Source: Pedobacter sp. KBW06
GTDB taxonomy: Bacteria; Bacteroidota; Bacteroidia; Sphingobacteriales; Sphingobacteriaceae
Length of the DNA stretch: 64,000 nt
Direction of reading: 5' to 3'
Assembly: GCF_003852525.1 (NCBI RefSeq)
Contig: NZ_QAJL01000002.1
Location: forward strand, 746,856-810,855
Shown: positions 45,636 to 55,670 of the stretch, piece after piece
How the letters are laid out: every line of letters begins with the position of its first letter
How positions within the stretch are numbered: the first letter of the stretch is position 1
The notes under the pieces: generated by a model
What the model was told of the DNA's origin: nothing
Seen by the model: only the letters and a program-made list of their open reading frames with translations
Database searches by the model: none
Position numbers and translations under genes: made by a program

Positions 45636-46856
45636 TCATTGTTTCGTAATCGTATCTTTAAATACCTGTCCGTTATAAACAGATTCGATCACATAATTTG
45701 TCCCTGCCGGCATTGCCAGAAGTTTGTCCAGTTGCTTTCTGTCTTTTAACAATTGCGGAGCGGAAAACCCATTCAGAGCGCTTAAGCGGGCACCCTGTTT
45801 CAGCTTCAGGCCAGGATTCTCCATAGCGGTTAATCCTTGAACCACTAATGCCCCATCGCCGTCAAAGCCAAAAAGATATCCGCCAATTGCAAAATCATGC
45901 GGGTAATCATAGCTCTTATTTGCGACAAGCTGAATTTCTTTCTTCTTCAGGTTGATTGTAAAATTATACCTGCTGATTAACCTTGCGCCTATGGAGCCGT
46001 CAAATCCGGGATTCCAGTCTTCGCTCTGTCCGCCTCCTGCCATTAACGTAACCGGCATTTCTTTAATCAGCGGCATATTTGAGAAAGAAAAAGAAGCTGC
46101 TTTACCACTAAAGGTCGGCGTAGTAACGCCCATACTACTGGTACTGCCGTGGTATTCCGGTTTAAATCCGCTCACCAGCAACCTGTTCTTTTTAACAAAT
46201 GGGCGGAAGCAAATCAGCTGATATGCCGCACCGGTATCAAAGATAAATTCTGCCGGATGCGCCTGCCCCGTAACAATGGCCAGGCTGCCGGGAATAATGA
46301 ACAATCCGGAAGGAATACTGATCGGGACAACCGTTCCTTTCTGTTCGTATTCATAACCATCAAAATCGTACAAAGAAAGTTCCTTTTTATCGAAGTCGAC
46401 CTTTGTGACATAACTTCTGGCAATGGTATTACCGATGATTCCATCCGTCCCTTTATGCAACTCTTTGAAGATCGCAATGCTTTGGTCCGGCAGGTCAAAT
46501 GCCCCCAGGTGTACCACGTTTCCCTCCGAAACAGCGATGTCCATGCTCCCTCCCACCACCGATGCCTTTTGCTTTCTTGAGACTTTTAAACCAATCGAAT
46601 CTGCCAAATCCTGGCTCAGGGCCATCCCATCTGCACCGGTATCAAATAATAACCTCAGTGGCCGCTGGCTTCCATTAATTTTAACCCTCAGAATAATCGC
46701 ACCATTGTCAGTTTCAAAAGGGATTTTGACTTTCAGTGCCGCTGCCGAAGTTTTCCGTGCGGAGGCCGGTGTCATTTGTTGCTGCGCCTGGATATACTGA
46801 TCCGGCAACAATGCCAACAGCATAAAGACGAGGCATAGTTTATATTTGTTGTTCAT
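45636..46856 (-). CDS. Secreted aspartic protease with two DTG motifs and C-terminal PDZ-like domain
   Basis: 406 residues, signal peptide cleaved near 24 (YIQAQQQ). Two catalytic-type motifs are seen: LLFDTGADG (D72) and FIFDTGAAY (D207), giving an internally duplicated retropepsin/pepsin-like arrangement within one chain. The last ~70 residues (LKLKQGARLSALNGFSAPQLL...YVIESVYNG) resemble a PDZ domain. Both Asp residues are intact, so proteolytic activity is expected. It lies in the SusCD locus between two thioredoxins; a GC-rich hairpin precedes its start. Confidence 0.82.
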   Translation of the reverse strand: MNNKYKLCLVFMLLALLPDQYIQAQQQMTPASARKTSAAALKVKIPFETDNGAIILRVKINGSQRPLRLLFDTGADGMALSQDLADSIGLKVSRKQKASVVGGSMDIAVSEGNVVHLGAFDLPDQSIAIFKELHKGTDGIIGNTIARSYVTKVDFDKKELSLYDFDGYEYEQKGTVVPISIPSGLFIIPGSLAIVTGQAHPAEFIFDTGAAYQLICFRPFVKKNRLLVSGFKPEYHGSTSSMGVTTPTFSGKAASFSFSNMPLIKEMPVTLMAGGGQSEDWNPGFDGSIGARLISRYNFTINLKKKEIQLVANKSYDYPHDFAIGGYLFGFDGDGALVVQGLTAMENPGLKLKQGARLSALNGFSAPQLLKDRKQLDKLLAMPAGTNYVIESVYNGQVFKDTITKQ

Positions 46857-46872
46857 AAAAATTTAAGCTGAT

Positions 46873-46906
46873 AAAAGGGGCCGGCCCGGATCAGGCCAGC
46901 CCTTAA
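46873..46906 (-). terminator. Hairpin with T run between the TlpA-like gene and the protease gene
   Basis: GC-rich stem (46877-46886 region with 46894-46904, one bulge and one G-U pair) followed on the minus strand by CCCCTTTTAT. It lies between two genes of the same strand, 16 bases upstream of the protease ATG, and may attenuate transcription of the distal genes. Confidence 0.5.
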
Positions 46907-46953
46907 AAGCAATGGATTACAATACAGAGCGTGGTTTTAATACCTTGCAAAAA

Positions 46954-48336
46954 CTATTTTGCCAATGTTTTTTCCAATAAAGCTTTGAGCTCCGGACTGG
47001 AGGGCCTTGGCGAATCAACCGTCACGATTTTACCTTGTCTGTCGAAGACCATAAAGCGTGGAATTCCGGTGATCTTATAATACTGGGCAAGGTCTCCCCA
47101 GCCTGAGGCAAATAACTGAGTGCCACCCAAATGATCATCGGCGATCATCTTAAGCCATTTATCCTTGTCTTTAGCTTCATCTACAGAGATGCTGACGATA
47201 GCAACATCAGTGCCTTTCATCTCTTCTTCCAGCTTTTTCAAATGAGGGATTTCTGCTTTACATGGCCCACACCAGGTTGCCCAGACATCTACCAAAACAA
47301 CTTTGCCTTTTAAATCATCCATCGTCACCGTTTTACCGGTTTTATCAGGATAGGAGAATTTAAAAGCAGCATCGCCAGGCTTCAATAAAGCCAAAGGCGC
47401 AAGGATATCCATGTTTCTTTTCTTCTGACTTTTGGTGATCACATACTTACCATAAGTATCAATCAGCTCTTTATAGTCGTTATAACTTCTACAACGTTCT
47501 GCCTGATCCAGGATCGCATCTCCTTTTAAAGTATCATTCGGCAAATAGGCCAGTGCATTTCTGAGGCCTGCCAGACCTCCCTCAAATTTCACATTGTGCT
47601 GTCTTAAATTGATCATTACCAATGAGGAAAGCATCCGTTTTCCCCATGGATTCCGATACAATGCACTTGCATTCGTAGAAAAATCCTGCGCCTTAAGTGT
47701 GCTGTAGTAAGGGCTCCATTCTTCCAGTGAAGGATGTGCTGAGCGTGGCGTATTTATAAAATTAGCCGCATAGAAAGCCATATCAAAGGCCATATATGCT
47801 TTCATCTGCTGATCAAACTTTGGGTTTCCACTGGACTTTCCATTTAAAAAAGTTTTAGATTTTGCAGCGATATCTTCCAGCTGAGGGAAGAAATCGACAA
47901 AGGTACTCTGCACTTTCATAAAATTAACCGCCTTCTGTTCCAATGGAAAAACAAGGTCATGCCATTGGGTTAAGAGGGTATTTTCTCTGGAATTTAGTTT
48001 GCCGGTCAGTTCATAACCTGATTCCAGGATGGAAAGGGACAATTGCTCCCCACCCTTAAAATAAAATTTATAGTTGTCATTTGCGGCGACTGCAGATCCC
48101 GTTCCGATCAGATATAATCCTTCATATTCCGGGTAGAAGAGAAATCCGAATTTCCCTTTCTCTTCGGGTACCGCAGTTGCGATTTCTACCGTTTTACCCT
48201 CTGTTACTTTAAACAGCTTAACAGCTGTCATTTTCTCCTTTTTTAGCAGCCCGGTAACTTTAACCGGCATTTGTGCCGATACCGAACTGATGAATAGCGA
48301 AAGGATTGCTGCGCTACATATTCTTTTTAGGTTCAT
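46954..48336 (-). CDS. TlpA-family thiol-disulfide oxidoreductase
   Basis: 460 residues, signal peptide cleaved near 21 (SVSAQMP). An N-terminal beta domain (about 25-110) resembles the DUF4369-type region often found before Bacteroidota TlpA modules. A helical middle and a C-terminal thioredoxin domain (about 315-460) follow, with the site WCGPC (C356, C359) and cis-Pro in GIPRFMVF. It keeps cysteines reduced in the periplasm; its substrate could be a product of the neighbouring SusCD and protease genes. Confidence 0.87.
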   Translation of the reverse strand: MNLKRICSAAILSLFISSVSAQMPVKVTGLLKKEKMTAVKLFKVTEGKTVEIATAVPEEKGKFGFLFYPEYEGLYLIGTGSAVAANDNYKFYFKGGEQLSLSILESGYELTGKLNSRENTLLTQWHDLVFPLEQKAVNFMKVQSTFVDFFPQLEDIAAKSKTFLNGKSSGNPKFDQQMKAYMAFDMAFYAANFINTPRSAHPSLEEWSPYYSTLKAQDFSTNASALYRNPWGKRMLSSLVMINLRQHNVKFEGGLAGLRNALAYLPNDTLKGDAILDQAERCRSYNDYKELIDTYGKYVITKSQKKRNMDILAPLALLKPGDAAFKFSYPDKTGKTVTMDDLKGKVVLVDVWATWCGPCKAEIPHLKKLEEEMKGTDVAIVSISVDEAKDKDKWLKMIADDHLGGTQLFASGWGDLAQYYKITGIPRFMVFDRQGKIVTVDSPRPSSPELKALLEKTLAK

Positions 48337-48385
48337 TGTTTATAATTTTAGATTTGTGTGTGTAAATACAATTACCGGATAGAGG

Positions 48386-49915
48386 TTAACGTTCTCTATA
48401 GCTTACGCTAACGATTTTACCAAAGCCGGAATAACTTTCGCCCAGGGTCAGGTCGCCGTTTAGTGAAGGAACAGTGTAGAGTTCCATTTTCCCATTACGC
48501 TCTGCGGGTAATGCCGGATCATATGAACAAACCATCAGCTGATTTTTTCTGCTTTCATAATACGGGCGCGAACTCCCTCCTTTTGTGAATTTTTGAAACT
48601 TAAGCAGGCTTACTTTCTCTGCTCCTTTATCCAGCATCAGCTTACTCGTTTTTAAAGACATGTCATATTCGTAGACCTTCCCCCCCGCACTGTAAAACAG
48701 ATAACCGTAGGTTGGACTAACAGCAAACTTGTCTGCATTACCGATCTCTGCACCTGTGATTTCCGCATAATAAGTTTGGATTGCGGTAACCAGGTTAAAC
48801 CGGGCGAGAAAGACTTTGCCATCTTTGCCTTTAAGAATCGCAAATACATCTCCTCCGTTAAAAGGAGAATATTCCATGTAAATCAGGTCCTTTCCAACAT
48901 TATTATAATCAAACAAAGCATTGTCCATTGTAGGCATCGTACTGCAGGTAGACTCATTGTTGATGTGCCTCACAAACCTTCTTTTATCCACATCAAACAG
49001 CGCAGCATTGGGCATCAGGTTCGCACTGGAGAGTGACCTGGCAATAAAGGGGGCCGCTTTAAATGGAACTGCTTCTTCTTTAACCAGGTTAATGGGTACC
49101 CCATAATTGATCTGGTATACGGCGTAATAATAATATACATTCCCCGCAGCAAACATGTAGGAAGTACCGGCTCCCTGAGGATGCTCTGTTGAAGCCATAA
49201 AGTCAGCGTGAAAATCATCAGGAACGTTAGAGACCATCTCGTATTTAATATTGAGGGTATTTTTCCATTTAAAGGTCTCAGCATCGATCCTGTTGGTCGC
49301 TTTGTCTGTAGAAAGATAAATCCCATAATTGCTGAAATTAAACTGATAGCAATGGACATCCAGGGGCTTCCCTTTCAGCGTCAGTTCGGAGCCCGTTGAA
49401 GCCAGTACATCGGTTACCGGCGTATAAACCTCATTCACCTTTGAGATCATGTCCAACCTCGCGGCACCATTCACGTCGTTTAGCACCATCCAACCTTCAT
49501 AGATGCTTGTTTGCACCGTCAGTTTGAATGAGGTCCGGTAGGCAACACCTGTTTTTTTATCGGTTACGATATAGTAAACGTCGTAAATTCCGGAAGGAAT
49601 TTTGACCACAACATCCAGGTTCCGTGTTGTTGCCAGCTCTTTTCTTATTTCTGAATTCAAGGCCTCCCCTTTTTTCATGGCGAACCATTGATAGGAATAG
49701 GCCTGTTCATCATTGGTGTCGTCTTTTGTAAATTTCAGCACCGGGCTGACCTTAAACTTTTCACCCAGCAGGGCATTGTAAGCCTTTTCCATCCCTCCAA
49801 AATCAACTGAGTTGATTTCTTCATAGTTGTAATTGCCAAGGTCTTTTCTACAGGAAAAGCTGACAAACAGCATTACAAAGAGTAATGCCTGTTTAAAATA
49901 TCTATAGTTTAACAT
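48386..49915 (-). CDS. PKD-like family lipoprotein of the SusCD locus
   Basis: 509 residues. Lipoprotein signal with C22 (LFVSFSC), then KDLGNYNYEEINSV and a PKD-like beta domain (YSYQWFAMKKGE... IPSGIYDVYYIVTDKKTGVAYRTSFKLTVQ, about 25-140). The rest is beta-rich, repeat-like and may form a propeller (for example YGYLFYSAGGKVYEYDM). The family occurs next to SusD and DUF4843 lipoproteins in Sphingobacteriaceae and probably binds ligand at the cell surface. Ligand unknown. Confidence 0.78.
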   Translation of the reverse strand: MLNYRYFKQALLFVMLFVSFSCRKDLGNYNYEEINSVDFGGMEKAYNALLGEKFKVSPVLKFTKDDTNDEQAYSYQWFAMKKGEALNSEIRKELATTRNLDVVVKIPSGIYDVYYIVTDKKTGVAYRTSFKLTVQTSIYEGWMVLNDVNGAARLDMISKVNEVYTPVTDVLASTGSELTLKGKPLDVHCYQFNFSNYGIYLSTDKATNRIDAETFKWKNTLNIKYEMVSNVPDDFHADFMASTEHPQGAGTSYMFAAGNVYYYYAVYQINYGVPINLVKEEAVPFKAAPFIARSLSSANLMPNAALFDVDKRRFVRHINNESTCSTMPTMDNALFDYNNVGKDLIYMEYSPFNGGDVFAILKGKDGKVFLARFNLVTAIQTYYAEITGAEIGNADKFAVSPTYGYLFYSAGGKVYEYDMSLKTSKLMLDKGAEKVSLLKFQKFTKGGSSRPYYESRKNQLMVCSYDPALPAERNGKMELYTVPSLNGDLTLGESYSGFGKIVSVSYRER

Positions 49916-49943
49916 CTTTTGATCTAAATTTTAGTTTAAGAAA

Positions 49944-50717
49944 TTACTGAACTGAATCACCCATTCTCATTTCTTTTCCATCCTCTTCATATATGGTTTT
50001 CCCCGAGGCTTTCATCTCATTCAGGTAGCGTTGCATGAAGGTGCCATAAAACACCAGTTTGGAGATAGAGGTCAGGTTGGTATTGTCCAGGTCACCTATG
50101 TCTTTAATTTCCGCCGTCTCTGCCATAAGGAATAATTTTTTCCTGCTGAATGGGCCCAGGTAATATTCAAGCCATGCGGCCGGCTTTTTCAAGATGTCAT
50201 TAAGATGGATTTTGTACCTGATGTAACTGATTTTTCTACCCGTTGCGGCATCCAGAACGCGATCGGCCATGGTCGTTTTAAAATTCTCGTTACTTTCCAG
50301 GTTCAGGATTATTGAATAGTCCTTGGTTAACATATCCGGAGTACGGTGCAGCTTTATACCGACAATCGCCACCTGCCCGTTTGCAGGGATCGCGAAATTT
50401 TTATTCAGGATCTCGTAATGCGTATTGGGAACTGCGGTAGATGCCGGATCTATGGTCAGTTTAAACTCCTTGTCTATCGTGGAAGTCGGCCCGGAGATCA
50501 TTACCGGAATCAGCACAACCGAATCTGTCATCGTATTTTTAGCGTAGGAGAAGGAAATCACCGTACTGTCTCCAACCGGCTTTTTTTCCCAGGCAAAGAC
50601 AGAGGGTAAAAAGTAGATCCCTGTTGCTCCTTCAAAGGTTTTCAGGTCTTTCTTACATGCACTGAACAGGCTTCCTATGGCGACCAGTGCAATGACGAGG
50701 TATATATATTTTTTCAT
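49944..50717 (-). CDS. DUF4843 lipoprotein of the SusCD locus
   Basis: About 257 residues from the ATG at 50717, which opens MKKYIYLVIALVAIGSLFSAC (lipid Cys 21). The frame extends upstream to 50774 but overlaps the susD end and lacks a signal. Family-like content: EGATGIYFLP, GDSTVISFSYAKNTMTDSVVLIPVMISG, FAIPANGQVAIVGIKLHRT and YRIKINDI-like YKIHLNDILKKPAAWLEYYLG. It is a surface-lipoprotein partner of SusD; ligand unknown. Confidence 0.82.
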   Translation of the reverse strand: MKKYIYLVIALVAIGSLFSACKKDLKTFEGATGIYFLPSVFAWEKKPVGDSTVISFSYAKNTMTDSVVLIPVMISGPTSTIDKEFKLTIDPASTAVPNTHYEILNKNFAIPANGQVAIVGIKLHRTPDMLTKDYSIILNLESNENFKTTMADRVLDAATGRKISYIRYKIHLNDILKKPAAWLEYYLGPFSRKKLFLMAETAEIKDIGDLDNTNLTSISKLVFYGTFMQRYLNEMKASGKTIYEEDGKEMRMGDSVQ

Positions 50718-50733
50718 AATGGTCTGGATTAAA

Positions 50734-52161
50734 TTATCGGGGAGTGAGTTCGGACAAGGGTAAAGGGAAGACATACTTAGCCGCGTTCATCGTGATATTT
50801 CCACTTGCCACCAAAGGATTTGGAATCGGGCTCAGGTTTCTTCTCTTATAATAATACCAAAGCTGGCCTTCGCCAAAGAATTCTTTCTGGTACTCTTTCT
50901 GCAGCTCAGTGGTTAGTGTTGCTGTTCCCGGCAGGTTCAATAAACCTCTGTTGTTGCGTACCGTGTTCAGGTAAGCGACATTTTGTTCACTTTCCGCAGC
51001 GATATAATAGATTTCACTGAGCCTGATCAGGGGAACTGTAAGGCGATAGATCAGCTTTTTATCATTGATATCCGCATACTTAAAGAAGGTTTTGTACCCC
51101 TTTCCTCCAATCCCCGTCAACATCCAGTTTGGGTTATAACGATAATCATTTTCATTGCTTTCGAAGGTCGCTTTCAGGCGGCTGTCCAGGGGTGCAAGTA
51201 CTTCTTTATCCTGCAGATCAGGTGCAAAAAATGCCCTGTAGTTGTCGTACAGGTCTAAGCTTTGCAGGCCGAAAAGAATTTCAGTAGAGAATACCCGGTC
51301 AGGGTTTGATTTATCAGACAGGATATTTCCAGAGGTAATCCAAGGGAATTTTGCCGTATTACTGATCACTTCTTTGGCCGCAGCAGCTGCAGAAATCTTA
51401 TCGCCGCGGTACAGATAGGCACGCGCCTGGAGGCCTTTAACTGCGAAATAATTCATGCGATAGTTGCGGTAGGTCAGGTAATCTTTATCAGAGGACTTTA
51501 CGACTCCTCTTGTCCGGATGGGATCCACGAGCAACAAACTTTCTGCTTTTTTAAGGTCCGTGATGACCTTCTGCATCACCTCGTTTGCCGGCAGGATCGG
51601 GTTTACTTCTGTTCCCGCCTCAGTATAATAAGGGATTGCGGTCTTCAGTGAGTCTGCTGTGCTGTACACCGGGCCGTACATTCTTAAAAGATCAAATTGC
51701 AGAAAAGCCCTTAAAGCATAGGCTTCTCCCCTGAACAAAGAATCGGCCTGTGCATCAAGCACACCGGGATAAACATCCAGGTTTTTAATGAATTTATTTG
51801 CATTCACGACATTGATATAGGCATTGGTCCAGATGTTGTCCAGCTTCGCCCTTACATCTTTATCATCATAGGTATAGCTTTGGTATTTTGTGAGGTTATG
51901 AAGTGTACCCACGTTATAGCGCTGGGCCAGTATATCAAGGATGGTACCCGTTAAGGTTGCACCATAAAGCTTGGATTTACCCATGTCCAGGTAGATACCG
52001 TTCAGGGCATCTGAAATCCCCTGGGGAGTTGCAAAAATTTGCCTTTCGGTAAACTTATCTTCAGGTTGTACGTCAAGCCACTTTTTGCAGGAGCCCAATA
52101 GCATCAGCGAACTTAAGCCGACGACGATACATATATTTTTAGCTAATGTTTTCATAATCAT
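50734..52161 (-). CDS. SusD/RagB-family surface lipoprotein
   Basis: 475 residues. Lipobox LLGSC (C25) and KKWLDVQPEDKFTERQIFATPQGISDALNGIYLDMGKSKLYG, typical of SusD. A helical TPR core holds the ligand site: GEAYALRAFLQFDLLRMYGPVY. A C-terminal loop-rich region ends FPLPLSELT. SusD lids the SusC channel and hands over the ligand. It lies 2 bases after susC and is translationally linked. The ATG at 52155 is an alternative start. Confidence 0.95.
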   Translation of the reverse strand: MIMKTLAKNICIVVGLSSLMLLGSCKKWLDVQPEDKFTERQIFATPQGISDALNGIYLDMGKSKLYGATLTGTILDILAQRYNVGTLHNLTKYQSYTYDDKDVRAKLDNIWTNAYINVVNANKFIKNLDVYPGVLDAQADSLFRGEAYALRAFLQFDLLRMYGPVYSTADSLKTAIPYYTEAGTEVNPILPANEVMQKVITDLKKAESLLLVDPIRTRGVVKSSDKDYLTYRNYRMNYFAVKGLQARAYLYRGDKISAAAAAKEVISNTAKFPWITSGNILSDKSNPDRVFSTEILFGLQSLDLYDNYRAFFAPDLQDKEVLAPLDSRLKATFESNENDYRYNPNWMLTGIGGKGYKTFFKYADINDKKLIYRLTVPLIRLSEIYYIAAESEQNVAYLNTVRNNRGLLNLPGTATLTTELQKEYQKEFFGEGQLWYYYKRRNLSPIPNPLVASGNITMNAAKYVFPLPLSELTPR

Positions 52162-52163
52162 AA

Positions 52164-55100
52164 TTAAAAAGTGGCATTTAAACTAAAGGAAACAGACCTT
52201 GCAAAAGGATATTCTATTCCCCGTTCTCTTTTTACGCTCGAGATTCGAAAAATATCGTTCATATAAGCGTTGAGGCGAAGGGAGGAAAGTCCAACCTGCT
52301 TTAACCATTTATTCTGAAGGAAATTGTATCCAAAATTCACAGATTCAGCACTCAGCATATTTTCCTTCTGCACAAAGCGCGAAGACATTTCCTGTTTGCT
52401 CGTCAAAGCAATTGATTTGAACTGTGTCACATCACCAGGTTGTTTCCAACGGTCGTATAATGCGCGTCGGTCCTGGTTATTTGCCAATCCCTGAGCAGAG
52501 ATATTCTCCACCTTCTCATACAATGCGGTATTAAAAATATCGCGGCCGAGGATGTAGCGGATGCTCATTCCGAAAGTAAAACCTTTATAGCTCAGGTTAC
52601 TGCTGAATACGCCTTCGATGGTTGGTTGTGCATTTCCCACGCGGACGATGTCGCTGGCATCATACCTGAAGGTAGACTGCCCATCTTTTCTAAGGAAAAC
52701 TTCCATACCTGTAGTGGGGTCAATACCCAGGGAAGGAACCGCCCAGATGTCATCAGGACTATATCCATCTTTAAATCGCTGCAAAGTTTTATTGGTCAGC
52801 TGTTTGGTATTCAAAGAGGCCAGCTTGTTATTGAATCCATCGTATTTACTTTTATAGACAGAGCCGGTATATCCCAGGGTCCAGACCACACGCTGATCGG
52901 GTTTGTAAATGGGAGAAAACTTTACCGTTGCCTCCAGCCCTCTGGTGTTCAGCAAACCTGCGTTAATCGGGAAAGAGCTGATTCCTGTGGAAGAGGGCAA
53001 ATCAATGGCCACCACCAGCGGATCTGTTCTTTTCTGATAAGCATTGACATTCAAGCTGAGCTTATTACCGAACATGACCAGATCCGTTCCAAGATTGGTC
53101 TGCACGGAGTTCTGCCATTTCAGGTTCGGGTTCCCCAAAGAGTTTAAGGTTACCCCCTGACCGTATATATTGATATACGAATCATAGCCATAAGTAGAAA
53201 TCGAAGAAGTACTCGCAAAGTTCTGATTCCCGGTGATTCCGATATTGGCAATCAACCGAAAAGTATTAATCCAGGTAACCGGTTTCATAAAGGCTTCATT
53301 GTGGATGTTCCAGCCCAGACCTCCGCTATAATAAGGCGAATATTTTTTGTTGGAACCAAAGGCTGTTGAACCGTCATACCTGAAAGATGCATCGGCCAGG
53401 TAGCGCGCTTTATAGGCATAATTAGCTGAGGCGAGAATGGAATTCGTGCGGGTTTTACCTACTACCGAAGCGGGCCTGGAATCAGGTTTATAGCTATAGG
53501 CAAAGCTGGGATTCCCATTACTTGAAGAGGGGAAACCTACTGCCTGGAAGGTTAAATTCTGATTGTCATTTTCCCGGATGTCTGCCCGTAAGTTTGCGGT
53601 CAGTGCATGAGCACCTGCGAACACCTTTCCATAAGTCAGCATCAGGTTGGCATTATAGCTAAAGTTATCTGTCCTGCTGTTTTTGTAGGAACCTCGCTCA
53701 AAAATGCTGCTGTCGTCAAAATCAGTATGTAAAGGAGAAAGAAAATTCAAGTTGGTAGTGATGGCTTTCTGCACCTGTACTGCCCCGCGTAACATCAGTT
53801 CCCGGGTCAGGTCCAGATTCAGCTGCAGGTTGTTCTGAATTGCAAAATTCTTAGTGCTGTTTACACTGTTCAGTCCGGCATTATACAATGGGTTCTCCAC
53901 ATAATAAAGTCTTCCGACATTGTCTTTACTTTGCTCCAGATACTTCGCGTTGCTCTTTCTGTAATACGGATTCGCATTGACGAAATCAGCAAATGAACCG
54001 TAAGGAGATTCCTGTCCTGTATAACCATTGATATAAATCTGATTTGAGAGGTTGAATTTTCCTTTGCGGTAGGTCAGGTCCACATTTCCTGCCCAATCTT
54101 CTCTGCCGGAACCTTTCATTGCACCTGTTGTTTTTTTATAGGTCAGCCCTACTCCATAACGCAATGCCTGGTCTCCCCCATCCGCATAAAAAGAATGCCG
54201 CTGAGAGAATCCTGTACGTACCGGTTCGTTAAGCCAATAGGTATTTACACCCCGTTTCACTTCTGCCAGCCGCACTGCATACATAGAATCTAAATCCAGC
54301 TGAAAGTTTGGAGAGCCATCTGCCCCAAGGTAGTATATATACCTTCCCGACAAACGTTCGAACTCGAGCTTCTCTTCTGCATTCATCATGTTATAGCCCG
54401 TTAAATCCGGAACCTCTACATTCAGGTCTGAGCTGTAATTTATACGCATTTGTCCCGGTCTCGGCTTAACCGTTTCAATGACCACAACTCCGTTTGAGGC
54501 TTTGGAGCCATACATCGCCGTGGAAGCGGCATCTTTCAGAATAATAACAGAAGCAACCCTGTTCATGTTCAGGTCCACGATAGTTCTCAAAGAGGTTTCA
54601 AATCCGTCCAGGATAAACAGGGGCTGATTCGGATCTGAGGCAAACTGGTCCTGCAGTGTGGAGGAGATACTTGTTTTACCGCGGATTTCCAGGTTGGGCA
54701 GGACATTGGGATTTGAGCCGAACTTGTTATTCTCCAACTGGATGAAAGAAGGGTCTAAGGCCCTTAAACCCTGAATAATGTTTTGATTTCCCACTGCTTT
54801 CAGCTGTTCGCCGGAAAAAGTGGCTGTAGCGCCAGTGAACGTATTCTTGTTCCTGGTGATCCCTGTACCGGTAATCACCACATCTTTCATGTTGTTCTCT
54901 GCCACTTCCATCCGGATCAGCAATGCCGGCTGCTCTGGCTTAAGCTTAATTTCCTGAGTCTTATAGCCTACATAGGAAAAGATCAGGATGCTTTTATCCG
55001 AGGGAACGATGATCTTGAATTCACCGTTTCCATTACTGACGGTATTTCCGGTCCGGGCGTTCTTAATTGTGATGGATGCACCGGGAATAGGCCGGTCCGT

Positions 55101-55511
55101 TTCATCAAGCACCCTGCCTGAGACGACCATTGCCCGGGTTTGCAGCACATGGGGTTCTACATACTGGATCACAATTGTTTTTTGTTCAATCCTATAAGTG
55201 AAAGACTGGTCTTTAAAACAAAGGTCAAGAACCTCTGGTACCGTGGCATTGGTCACGTTGAGGGTAACAGGTTTTGCTTTGAGGAGCAATCCTGCATTAT
55301 AAAAGAAGTCATAGCCAGTCTGCCTTCTGATCTTCTGTATGATTTGCCCCAGCGGGGCATCCTTTTCTTTAAGTGTAATCTGAGCATAGCCGGTTGCGCT
55401 AACCTGCAGGATCACAGTGGTCAAGATTATAAAAGTCAGCTTCAATTTCAATAATATCCTGGCATAAACAGGGCGGGATTCGCCATATTTAAATGTCCTG
55501 TAAAAATTCAT
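52164..55511 (-). CDS. SusC/RagA-family TonB-dependent outer-membrane transporter with STN domain
   Basis: About 1115 residues from the ATG at 55511 (MNFYRTFKYG); an in-frame TTG at 55541 adds ten. After the signal (about 25-45) come an STN domain (ITLKEKDAPLGQIIQKIRRQTGYDFFYNAGLL) that can signal to FecR, a carboxypeptidase-like domain (VVSGRVLDETDRPIPGASITIKN), the plug with DPNQPLFILDGFE, VASVIILKDAASTAMYGSKASNGVVVIET, and a 22-strand barrel ending SFSLNATF. It imports a ligand using TonB energy and is the core of the locus. Confidence 0.95.
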   Translation of the reverse strand: MNFYRTFKYGESRPVYARILLKLKLTFIILTTVILQVSATGYAQITLKEKDAPLGQIIQKIRRQTGYDFFYNAGLLLKAKPVTLNVTNATVPEVLDLCFKDQSFTYRIEQKTIVIQYVEPHVLQTRAMVVSGRVLDETDRPIPGASITIKNARTGNTVSNGNGEFKIIVPSDKSILIFSYVGYKTQEIKLKPEQPALLIRMEVAENNMKDVVITGTGITRNKNTFTGATATFSGEQLKAVGNQNIIQGLRALDPSFIQLENNKFGSNPNVLPNLEIRGKTSISSTLQDQFASDPNQPLFILDGFETSLRTIVDLNMNRVASVIILKDAASTAMYGSKASNGVVVIETVKPRPGQMRINYSSDLNVEVPDLTGYNMMNAEEKLEFERLSGRYIYYLGADGSPNFQLDLDSMYAVRLAEVKRGVNTYWLNEPVRTGFSQRHSFYADGGDQALRYGVGLTYKKTTGAMKGSGREDWAGNVDLTYRKGKFNLSNQIYINGYTGQESPYGSFADFVNANPYYRKSNAKYLEQSKDNVGRLYYVENPLYNAGLNSVNSTKNFAIQNNLQLNLDLTRELMLRGAVQVQKAITTNLNFLSPLHTDFDDSSIFERGSYKNSRTDNFSYNANLMLTYGKVFAGAHALTANLRADIRENDNQNLTFQAVGFPSSSNGNPSFAYSYKPDSRPASVVGKTRTNSILASANYAYKARYLADASFRYDGSTAFGSNKKYSPYYSGGLGWNIHNEAFMKPVTWINTFRLIANIGITGNQNFASTSSISTYGYDSYINIYGQGVTLNSLGNPNLKWQNSVQTNLGTDLVMFGNKLSLNVNAYQKRTDPLVVAIDLPSSTGISSFPINAGLLNTRGLEATVKFSPIYKPDQRVVWTLGYTGSVYKSKYDGFNNKLASLNTKQLTNKTLQRFKDGYSPDDIWAVPSLGIDPTTGMEVFLRKDGQSTFRYDASDIVRVGNAQPTIEGVFSSNLSYKGFTFGMSIRYILGRDIFNTALYEKVENISAQGLANNQDRRALYDRWKQPGDVTQFKSIALTSKQEMSSRFVQKENMLSAESVNFGYNFLQNKWLKQVGLSSLRLNAYMNDIFRISSVKRERGIEYPFARSVSFSLNATF

Positions 55512-55604
55512 ACATTTGTTTAGTTTGGGTTTAGGTTCCAATGTTTATAAGTCGATTTATTTAACATCCTGACCCGAACAATTACTCCAAAAAGAGTACA
55601 CAGA

Positions 55605-55630
55605 CCAGGGGCGTTGCAACCGCTCCTGGC
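55605..55630 (-). promoter_or_regulatory. Hairpin between fecR and susC
   Basis: Arms CCAGGGGCG (55605-55613) and CGCTCCTGG (55621-55629) pair with one mismatch around a 7-base loop in the 159-base gap between FecR and SusC. A short T run follows about 10 bases later on the minus strand. It may separate regulator and transporter transcripts. Confidence 0.4.
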
Positions 55631-55670
55631 TCTAATTATTGTTCCGGAAAAGGGTGTGGAAAGTAGAAGT

